From NCBI GenBank assembly GCA_050951005.1, contig JBMNIP010000004.1, forward strand, positions 310,001 through 374,000: 64,000 nucleotides of DNA, in the 5' to 3' direction. This DNA comes from UMGS1519 sp050951005. Lineage in GTDB: Bacteria > Actinomycetota > Coriobacteriia > Coriobacteriales > Eggerthellaceae. Each line of letters starts with the position of its first letter. The first letter of the stretch is position 1. The notes below the pieces were generated by a model, which was given only the letters and a program-made list of their open reading frames with translations, was not told the DNA's origin and made no database searches. The position numbers were made by a program, and so were the translations under genes. Shown here piece by piece: positions 26,357 through 33,165 of the stretch.

Positions 26357-26389
26357 AAGGGTCTGCCAAAGCGCAGGCCCTTTTCTTTT
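26357..26389 (+). terminator. Rho-independent terminator after the intein gene
   Basis: AAGGGTCTGC pairs with GCAGGCCCTT (10 pairs, one G-T) around a 6-base loop, followed by TTTTCTTTT. It shows the intein gene has its own transcript end. Confidence 0.88.
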
Positions 26390-26488
26390 ACTTTACCTGT
26401 CAAATAGTCAATTGCGCTATGATAAAGAAGTACGAGCGAACGGTAATCTCAAGTGCCGGTAACGGCCTCGACGGAAGGAGCCTGCCCT

Positions 26489-27427
26489 ATGAAGACCCGG
26501 TTAACTGAACTGCTTGGCATTGAATATCCCATCATCCAAGGTGCTATGGCGCATATCACGAACGGCAAATTCGCTGGAACGGTAAGCGAGGCCGGCGGCC
26601 TTGGCGTTATCCAATCCGGATTCGACGTCCCCGAAGTGGTGCGTAATAACATCCGCGATGCGCGCGCCGTCACGGACAAGCCTTTTGCCGTGAATCTGAT
26701 CATGGAATCCGAATACGTTGCCGACAACGCGAAGGTCGTTATCGAGGAGCATGTTCCAGCGGTTACCATTTCCGCCGGCAAGCCCGATGAGATCGTTCCG
26801 ATTCTCGTGAGTGCGGGTGTGAAGGTCATGGTGCTTGTTCCGCACGTGCGCGCTGCGAAGAAGATGGAGGCCATGGGCGTCTCTGCGGTTATCGTCGAAG
26901 GCATGGAATCCGGCGGCCATATCGGCCGTCAGACGACGATGCCGTTCGTGCGCCAGGTTGCCGAGAATGTCGATATCCCGGTTGTTGCCGCCGGCGGCAT
27001 CTGCGATGGCCATGGTTTCCTGGCCGCGCTTGCCCTCGGTGCATGCGGAGTCCAGATGGGTACCGCTTTCCTGGCTACCGAAGAGTGCCCCATCAGCGAT
27101 GTGTACAAGCAGCTGATCATCGATTCCGACGATACCTCTTCCACGCTGACCGGCCAGCCCGGCGGCAAGCAGGTTCGCTGCATCGAGAACCAGTTCACCC
27201 GCGGGTATTGGAACCTGTTCTACCGCGGCGCCTCCGATGCGGCCCTGGATGCGTACTGCACGGGTTCTATCAGCCGTGCAAAGCGCGGAGACTTGCAGGG
27301 CGGTGCGTTCTCTGCAGGCATGATCGCCGGCGCTATCAAGGAGATTAAGCCGGTCAAGAAGCTGCTCGATGATACGATGTCCGATGCTGCTTGCGCATAC
27401 CAGGAGCTCAAGGATCTGTTTGAGTAA
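26489..27427 (+). CDS. fabK: FabK-type enoyl-ACP reductase II / nitronate monooxygenase family
   Basis: A 312-residue FMN-dependent TIM-barrel protein. It begins MKTRLTELLGIEYPIIQGAMAHITNGKFAGTVSEAGGLGVIQSG and has VAAGGICDGHGFLAALALGACGVQMGTAFLATEE, the FMN-phosphate region typical of FabK and 2-nitropropane dioxygenase. The EGMESGGHIG segment is the FabK-like active-site loop with the catalytic His. FabK reduces enoyl-ACP in the last step of fatty acid elongation. No other fab gene is adjacent, so nitronate monooxygenase remains possible. The ATG at 26489 follows AAGGAG; the longer start at 26453 has no such site. Confidence 0.82.
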   Translation: MKTRLTELLGIEYPIIQGAMAHITNGKFAGTVSEAGGLGVIQSGFDVPEVVRNNIRDARAVTDKPFAVNLIMESEYVADNAKVVIEEHVPAVTISAGKPDEIVPILVSAGVKVMVLVPHVRAAKKMEAMGVSAVIVEGMESGGHIGRQTTMPFVRQVAENVDIPVVAAGGICDGHGFLAALALGACGVQMGTAFLATEECPISDVYKQLIIDSDDTSSTLTGQPGGKQVRCIENQFTRGYWNLFYRGASDAALDAYCTGSISRAKRGDLQGGAFSAGMIAGAIKEIKPVKKLLDDTMSDAACAYQELKDLFE

Positions 27428-27464
27428 CGGTTAATCGGGTCCGGTATGGACTTTCAAAGGGAAC

Positions 27465-27499
27465 AGAACGCCTCTCCATCTGCATCGGAGAGGCGTTCT
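27465..27499 (+). terminator. Perfect 13-bp hairpin after fabK
   Basis: AGAACGCCTCTCC pairs perfectly with 27487-27499 around a 9-base loop, 38 bases after the fabK stop. The tail GTGTG is not T-rich, so the terminator call rests on the stem. Confidence 0.6.
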
Positions 27500-27566
27500 G
27501 TGTGAAAGCAGGCAAAGAGCTGTCTGCGGGACCGATATCCCGATACCGGTGAAAGAAGGTGAGGAA

Positions 27567-28853
27567 GTGGAGCGGGAATTTCATACGGCGAGCGATCCGG
27601 CGAGTACTTCCCGGCTGCATAAGATCGTTCCCAAGGCGCCGAATCGCCTTGCGGTGGTCACGATGGGCGTAAAGCTCGGCGACGAGGTCCGCGGCTATAC
27701 CCGGTTCCGCTTCCTATCGGAACTGCTGGTGCAGGAAGGATTCAAGGTCGATCTGATAACGTCTTCGTTCCAACATTGGGAGAAGGCCCAGCGGGACACG
27801 ACGCGGGAATGCTACCAGAACCTTCCTTACCGGGTGGTCTTCATCGATGAGCCTGGGTACGAGAAGAATCTCGACCTGAAGCGCATTCACAGCCATGCGG
27901 TTGCCGCAAAGAACCTGCGGGTTTACTTTCAAGCGCACAAGGGGGATTACGACCTTATCTATTCGGAGATTCCCCCGAACGATGTGGCACGTGTCTGCGC
28001 CGAGACGGCCGATGAATGGGGGATTCCCTATATAGCCGACATCAACGACCTGTGGCCCGAAGCCATGCGCATGGTCTTCGATGCTCCGATTATCTCCGAC
28101 ATTGTCTACCATTCGTTCACCCGCGATGCGCATATCGTATACAACCTGCTGAGCGCGGCAGTCGGCACATCGGACGAATATGCCAACCGACCCTCCCAGG
28201 ATCGCACGGAGCCGTATCCGAAATGCACGGTATACGTGGGTAACGAGTCAGCCGTTTTCGATGCCGGCGTGAGGAAGTACGGACCTTCCATCGAAAAGCC
28301 TGCAGGTCAGATTTGGGCTGCCTATGCGGGGACGCTGGGAGCCAGCTATGATTTGGGGACGCTCATCTACGCCTCCGAATCGGTGGAAAAGGAGCTTCCG
28401 GGTTTCCGGCTGAAGATTCTCGGCGACGGTCCCGAACGCAGTAAGCTCGAACAGCTGGCATCCCAACTGCAGGCTCCGGTCGATTTCCTCGGCTATATGC
28501 CCTACCAGAAGATGGCCGCGTACCTGCACTGCTCCGATATGACCGTTAACTCGCTCGCGAAAGGGGCCGCCCAGTCGATCGTCACGAAGATTGGGGACTA
28601 TCTGGCAGCGGGCCATCCGCTCATCAACACGGGTTCGAGCTTGGAATTCTGCACCAAAGTCGACCGCGACGGATTCGGATTGAATGTGGAAGCGGGCAAT
28701 GCGGGGGAGCTTGCCGAGGCTTTGTCGCTGTTGGGACATGCGGGCGATAAACGCAAGATCATGGGGGCCCGCGCTCGGCGGGTGGCGGAACGGGAGTTCG
28801 ACCAGCCGCGCTCGTATATGCAGATTGTCGAATTGATTCGCTCGCTTATCTGA
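27567..28853 (+). CDS. Glycosyltransferase family 4 (GT-B fold)
   Basis: A 428-residue GT-B glycosyltransferase. The N-terminal acceptor domain (RLAVVTMGVKLGDEVRGYTRFRFLSELLVQEGFKVDLIT) and the C-terminal nucleotide-sugar domain (AAYAGTLGASYDLGTLIYASE, LKILGDGPERSKLEQLA, VDFLGYMPYQKMAAYLHCSDMTVN) are clear. The usual E-x7-E motif is relaxed. It probably adds a hexose or amino sugar to a lipid-linked acceptor. I use the GTG at 27567, with AAGG-TGAGG upstream; an in-frame GTG at 27549 would add six residues but has no binding site. It heads a three-gene glycan locus. Confidence 0.85.
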   Translation: MEREFHTASDPASTSRLHKIVPKAPNRLAVVTMGVKLGDEVRGYTRFRFLSELLVQEGFKVDLITSSFQHWEKAQRDTTRECYQNLPYRVVFIDEPGYEKNLDLKRIHSHAVAAKNLRVYFQAHKGDYDLIYSEIPPNDVARVCAETADEWGIPYIADINDLWPEAMRMVFDAPIISDIVYHSFTRDAHIVYNLLSAAVGTSDEYANRPSQDRTEPYPKCTVYVGNESAVFDAGVRKYGPSIEKPAGQIWAAYAGTLGASYDLGTLIYASESVEKELPGFRLKILGDGPERSKLEQLASQLQAPVDFLGYMPYQKMAAYLHCSDMTVNSLAKGAAQSIVTKIGDYLAAGHPLINTGSSLEFCTKVDRDGFGLNVEAGNAGELAEALSLLGHAGDKRKIMGARARRVAEREFDQPRSYMQIVELIRSLI

Positions 28854-28929
28854 GGCGCGATAAGCTTAGTAACCGGATTTCCCGATTTTCGTTCCGGCAA
28901 GAGCACCAACTAGAGAGGACCGCATTTCA

Positions 28930-30159
28930 ATGAGCCAGGATGCAGATTCCCAACGCGATATCCCATTCTCTCCGCCCGATATCACCGAACGTGAGATCAA
29001 GGCGGTTGCCGATACGCTGCGTAGCGGTTGGATCACCACTGGTCCGAAGACAAAGCGGTTCGAGAAGGAGCTTGCAGCGTTTATGCAGGCACGTGGGGTG
29101 GCGGCCTTCGCTTCGGCCACCCATGCCGCCGAGATGTGCTTGCGCGCGCTGGGCATCGGTCCGGGTGATGAGGTCATCGTACCCGCCTATACCTACACGG
29201 CTTCGGCTTCGGTTATCTGCCATGTGGGTGCTACTCCGGTGATGGTCGATGTCCTTCCCGATACTTTCGAGCTGGACTATGACGCGGTCGGGAGGGCGAT
29301 CACGCCGCGGACGAAGGCGGTCATCCCTGTCGATCTGGCTGGGGTTATGTGCGATTACGACCGCTTGTATGCGGTCCTCGACGCCCATAAGAAATTATGG
29401 CATCCGGCTGAGGGCATCCAAAGCTGCTTCGACCGCGTGATCGTCGTGGCCGATTCCGCCCATGCCTGCGGGGCAACCTACCATGGACGTCCGGCGGGGA
29501 GTGTGGCCGATTTCACTTCGTTCTCATTCCATGCCGTGAAGAATCTCACGACGGGTGAAGGGGGTGCATTGGCTTGGCGCGAGCACGGGTTCGATTCCGA
29601 CGAGTTCTACCACCGGCTGATGCTGTGGTCGCTGCACGGCCAGGACAAGGATGCCCTGGCAAAAACCAAGGCGGGTGCTTGGGAATACGATGTGCTGTTC
29701 CCGGGGTATAAGTCGAATATGACCGACATCATGGCCTCGATTGGATTGGTGCAGCTGGAACGGTACCCGCAGCTGCTCAAACGTCGGCGCGAGCTTATCG
29801 GCCGCTATGAGCGCAATCTGGCCACGGCGCCGGTGCGTCTGATTCGCCACTTCACCGAGCGCGGTGATTCGTCGGGGCACCTGATGCTGACCCGTGTGGA
29901 AGGGGCGAGTCCCGAGCAGCGCAATGCGATCATCGAGCAGATGGCAGAACGCGGGGTTGCCACCAATGTGCACTACAAGCCGCTGCCGTTGTTGACGGCA
30001 TACCGTAACCTGGGCTTTGCAATAGGGGATTTCACGAACGCCTATGCCCAGTTTGCCAATGAGATCACCCTGCCGCTGCACACGAAGCTCACCGATGGAG
30101 ATGTCGACTACGTGTGCACGCAGTATCGGGCGGCTATCGCCGACGTGATGGGGAAGTAG
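28930..30159 (+). CDS. DegT/DnrJ/EryC1/StrS-family sugar aminotransferase
   Basis: A 409-residue PLP enzyme that transaminates a keto-sugar nucleotide, usually UDP-linked. It shows PFSPPDITEREIKAVADTLRSGWITTGPKTKRFE, the GDEVIVPAYTYTASASVI segment, DSAHACGATYHGRPAGSVADFTSFSFHAVKNLTTGEGGALAW with the PLP-binding Lys in HAVKNLT, and FPGYKSNMTDIMASIGLVQL. The product could be a bacillosamine-type or similar amino sugar, judged by its neighbours (GT4 before, PglC-type transferase 10 bases after). The exact sugar cannot be read from sequence. Confidence 0.92.
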   Translation: MSQDADSQRDIPFSPPDITEREIKAVADTLRSGWITTGPKTKRFEKELAAFMQARGVAAFASATHAAEMCLRALGIGPGDEVIVPAYTYTASASVICHVGATPVMVDVLPDTFELDYDAVGRAITPRTKAVIPVDLAGVMCDYDRLYAVLDAHKKLWHPAEGIQSCFDRVIVVADSAHACGATYHGRPAGSVADFTSFSFHAVKNLTTGEGGALAWREHGFDSDEFYHRLMLWSLHGQDKDALAKTKAGAWEYDVLFPGYKSNMTDIMASIGLVQLERYPQLLKRRRELIGRYERNLATAPVRLIRHFTERGDSSGHLMLTRVEGASPEQRNAIIEQMAERGVATNVHYKPLPLLTAYRNLGFAIGDFTNAYAQFANEITLPLHTKLTDGDVDYVCTQYRAAIADVMGK

Positions 30160-30169
30160 CGTCGTCCTG

Positions 30170-30865
30170 ATGTACAGGCATTTTGGAAAACGCGTGCTGG
30201 ATATCCTGTTGGGCATTATCGCGATGCCCATCCTGCTTATCCTGATCATCATCTTCGGGCCGGCCATCCGGCTTGAAGATCATGGTCCGGTGTTCTACAA
30301 CGCACCGCGCATGGGCAAGGACTTCGTCCCGTTCAAAATGTATAAGTTTCGTTCCATGAAGGTTAACGCGCCCGATTTGGTGATGGAAGACGGATCGACG
30401 TACAACGGCGTCGACGATCCGCGCATGACCCGCATCGGGGCATTCATGCGCAAGACCTCGCTCGATGAATTTCCGCAGTTCCTCAATGTGCTCAAGGGCG
30501 ATATGTCGGTTATCGGCCCGCGACCCGATCTGGCAAGGGAAACCGAGCTCTACCAGGGCAATGAGGCGGAAAAGCTGACGGTCAAGCCCGGTATCACCGG
30601 GTATGCGGCCGTCTATGGGCGCAATGCCATTCCCTGGCATGACCGTCTTAAGCTGGATGTCTATTACGTGCATCATCTGTCATTTTCCCTGGATGTGCGG
30701 ATTTTCTTCCGGACGTTCGCGACGATATTCAGCCAAGAGGGCATCTATGTCGAGCAGGAGACAGCTGACGGCGGCGGAGATGCCGACGCGCAGGCAACGG
30801 CCGCGGCATCGTCCGAGCGGACACCCGATCCCTCTTCACCTGCCGATGGCTCCAAGGCGCATTAG
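30170..30865 (+). CDS. Undecaprenyl-phosphate sugar-1-phosphate transferase (PglC/WcaJ-type)
   Basis: A 231-residue monotopic phosphoglycosyl transferase. An N-terminal membrane helix (RVLDILLGIIAMPILLILIIIFGPAI) is followed by the family core GPVFYNAPRMGKDFVPFKMYKFRSM, KTSLDEFPQFLNVLKGDMSVIGPRPDL (catalytic DE of the DEFPQ motif) and KPGITGYAAVYGRN. It would begin lipid-linked glycan assembly by moving sugar-1-P from UDP-sugar to undecaprenyl phosphate. The short length resembles PglC rather than the long WcaJ type. The last 35 residues are an added Ala/Asp/Ser/Pro-rich tail. It ends the three-gene locus. Confidence 0.92.
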   Translation: MYRHFGKRVLDILLGIIAMPILLILIIIFGPAIRLEDHGPVFYNAPRMGKDFVPFKMYKFRSMKVNAPDLVMEDGSTYNGVDDPRMTRIGAFMRKTSLDEFPQFLNVLKGDMSVIGPRPDLARETELYQGNEAEKLTVKPGITGYAAVYGRNAIPWHDRLKLDVYYVHHLSFSLDVRIFFRTFATIFSQEGIYVEQETADGGGDADAQATAAASSERTPDPSSPADGSKAH

Positions 30866-30942
30866 AGCGGCGTTCCTTGCAGGCATGTTTGGCGTGCCTC
30901 CAGTCCATCATTCGCGGATTTCTTGAAACATCCCTTCAGGCT

Positions 30943-30958
30943 GTAACAAACTCGAAAA
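30943..30958 (+). promoter_or_regulatory. GlnR-box-like half in front of glnA
   Basis: GTAAC, six bases, then GAAAA matches one a-b unit of the actinobacterial GlnR box (GTNAC-N6-GAAAC as I recall it). A second unit is only loosely visible downstream (GTTAT at 30967). A GlnR-like regulator lies just after glnA. Confidence 0.35.
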
Positions 30959-31034
30959 CATATCCCGTTATCATCGAATCCAACAAAGGTAATGCATGCC
31001 TTAAGGTATCGGTTATCGAAAAAAGGAACTGACC

Positions 31035-32375
31035 ATGGCTAGCCCCGAACAGGATTTTGTAATGAAGACCATCAAAAGCCGCGATGTCCATTTCGTGCGT
31101 TTCTGGTTTACCGATGTGCTCGGTCGTATGAAGTCGTTCGCTGTCATTCCCAGCGAACTCGAGAACGCCTTCGAGGAGGGCATGGGCTTCGATGGAAGCT
31201 GCATCGCCGGCTTCTCGGGCATTGCGGAAAGCGATGTCATTGCCTTTCCCGAGTCCTCTACCTTCCAAGTGCTTCCGTGGCGTCCATCCAACAATGCCGT
31301 TGCGCGCATGTTCTGTTCCATCCAATCCCCGGACGGCACGCCGTTTCCCGGCGATACCCGCAATGTGTTGCGGCAGATGTGCCGGAAGGCGGCCGATCAG
31401 GGCTATATCCTGAACGTCGGCCCCGAGGTGGAGTACTTCTATTTCCGTGATGAGCATGGTACCGTGCCGCTCGATCGGGGCTGCTCCTTCGATTTGACCA
31501 CCTTGGACAACGGCTCTGATTTGCGCCGCGATACCATTCTGACCTTGGAGAAGATGGGCATTCCCGTGGAGTACTCGCACCACGAGGAGGGAGCCTCGCA
31601 GCATGAGATCGATCTGCGTTTCTCCGATGCGTTCTCCATGGCCGATGCCGTCATGACCTACAAGATGGTCGTAAAGGAGGTTGCACATGCCCATGGGGTG
31701 TTTGCATCCTTCATGCCCAAACCCATCACCGATCAGCCGGGCAGCGGCATGCACGTGCATATGAGCCTTTTCAGCCCGAGCGGCGATAACCTGTTCTTCG
31801 ACCCAAGCGACCCCGACGGTAACAACCTTTCGGATATCGCCAAGCACTATATGGCCGGTCTGCTGAAATATGCACCCGAGTTCTGCCTGATCACAAACCA
31901 GTACGTGAACTCCTATAAGCGGCTGGCGGCGCGGGTGGAGGCGCCGTGCCATATTGCCTGGTCATGCCAGAATCGCTCGACGCTGCTGCGCGTACCGGCC
32001 TACAAGCCCGATAAGGAGGTCGCCTGCCGCGTGGAGGTACGCAATCCGGATCCGGCGGCGAACCCGTATCTGGTGTTCGCCGTTATGTTGGCGGCGGGCC
32101 TGAAGGGAATCGAAGACGAACTGGAGCTGCCGGAGCCGATCGACGATATAGACCTGTTCCAGCTCAGTACTGCCGAACTCGAGGAACGGGGCATCAAGAC
32201 GATGCCGACCACGCTGGGCGAGGCGCTGGATGCGTTCGAGAAATCCGAATTGATGCGCGATGTGCTCGGCGACCATATCTTCTCGTACCTGGTGCGCGAG
32301 AAGAGGCGCGAGTGGGACGAGTATCGCTGTGTAGTCTCTGATTGGGAACTGAACCGCTATCTCGAGGAACTGTGA
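31035..32375 (+). CDS. glnA: Type I glutamine synthetase, GlnA2-like
   Basis: A 446-residue GSI enzyme forming glutamine from glutamate, ammonia and ATP. It has the beta-grasp start VHFVRFWFTDVLGRMKSFAVIPSELENAFEEGMGFDGS, the catalytic PGSGMHVHMSLF and YVNSYKRLAARVEAPCHIAWSCQNRS segments, and the C-terminal EWDEYRCVVSDWELNRYLEEL of the alpha group. The adenylylation Tyr motif of GSI-beta is not evident. The feedback Arg of the Bacillus enzyme (GFVRIEESD) is Gly here (GFSGIAESD, about residues 60-68), as in the GlnA2-like branch. AAAGGAA precedes the ATG. A GlnR-like gene follows after six bases. Confidence 0.95.
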   Translation: MASPEQDFVMKTIKSRDVHFVRFWFTDVLGRMKSFAVIPSELENAFEEGMGFDGSCIAGFSGIAESDVIAFPESSTFQVLPWRPSNNAVARMFCSIQSPDGTPFPGDTRNVLRQMCRKAADQGYILNVGPEVEYFYFRDEHGTVPLDRGCSFDLTTLDNGSDLRRDTILTLEKMGIPVEYSHHEEGASQHEIDLRFSDAFSMADAVMTYKMVVKEVAHAHGVFASFMPKPITDQPGSGMHVHMSLFSPSGDNLFFDPSDPDGNNLSDIAKHYMAGLLKYAPEFCLITNQYVNSYKRLAARVEAPCHIAWSCQNRSTLLRVPAYKPDKEVACRVEVRNPDPAANPYLVFAVMLAAGLKGIEDELELPEPIDDIDLFQLSTAELEERGIKTMPTTLGEALDAFEKSELMRDVLGDHIFSYLVREKRREWDEYRCVVSDWELNRYLEEL

Positions 32376-32381
32376 TTCGCT

Positions 32382-33053
32382 ATGCAACGGAAACAAGTGC
32401 TATTCGCTGCCGACGGGTTGGATGACGCCCATCTGTTCCGGGATATCCTGGGCAGCCTGGACGTCGAGGTGGTTGCGGGCGCTGCCTCGCAACTCGAGCG
32501 CCTGATCGCCGATTATCCCGACGTTTCGCTGGTCATCTTCGACTCACCGACAATGGTGCGCTCGCTTGCAGAAGTGGAGCATGTGCTGTCGCGTTCCGAC
32601 GGTGCGGCGCTGCTGGCCGTGGTATCCACAGAGGATTTGGCCAATCTGCGGCTTCCCGTTCAGGTCAGAAGTGATTTCGTGGTGCGCGGAGCCAGTGCGC
32701 AGGAGTGCACCGCCCGCATTCGCCAGCTGCTCTGGCCGGGAAAGGAGGCCGAGGCGGGCGACTTCATCACCGTCGACGATATGACCATCGACCTGGCTAC
32801 CTATCAGGTGACGGTGAACGACGAACCAGTGGATTTCACCTATCTGGAGTACTCGTTGCTCTCGTTTTTGGTGACGCATCCCGACCGCACCTATTCCCGC
32901 GATGCATTGCTGCGCCGCGTGTGGGGGTTCGACTACTATGGCGGTTCCCGTACGGTCGATGTCCATGTCAGGCGCATCCGGGCGAAGCTCGGTCCCGATT
33001 TGTCGCAGCATCTTGAAACCGTGCGCGGCGTCGGGTACCTGTGGGCCTCCTAG
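32382..33053 (+). CDS. OmpR-family winged-helix regulator, orphan and GlnR-like
   Basis: A 223-residue protein with an N-terminal receiver-like domain and a C-terminal trans_reg_C winged helix (VDDMTIDLATYQVTVNDEPVDFTYLEYSLLSFLVTHPDRTYSRDALLRRVWGFDYYGGSRTVDVHVRRIRAKLG). The receiver is degenerate: it starts VLFAADGLDD instead of a VDDD pocket, keeps an Asp in VIFDSPT, and lacks the conserved Lys. No histidine kinase is nearby. These are traits of the actinobacterial nitrogen regulator GlnR, and the gene begins six bases after glnA. I infer control of nitrogen assimilation, including glnA itself. Confidence 0.85.
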   Translation: MQRKQVLFAADGLDDAHLFRDILGSLDVEVVAGAASQLERLIADYPDVSLVIFDSPTMVRSLAEVEHVLSRSDGAALLAVVSTEDLANLRLPVQVRSDFVVRGASAQECTARIRQLLWPGKEAEAGDFITVDDMTIDLATYQVTVNDEPVDFTYLEYSLLSFLVTHPDRTYSRDALLRRVWGFDYYGGSRTVDVHVRRIRAKLGPDLSQHLETVRGVGYLWAS

Positions 33054-33165
33054 CTGGTGCTTTGGTTTCTTGCAGGTGCTTTGCCCGTGACTCCAGCCCA
33101 TTCGGTTTGCTGCGCTATACTCGTATGCGCACCATCTATATTGCGATCTGAAAGCGTTGGAACCT

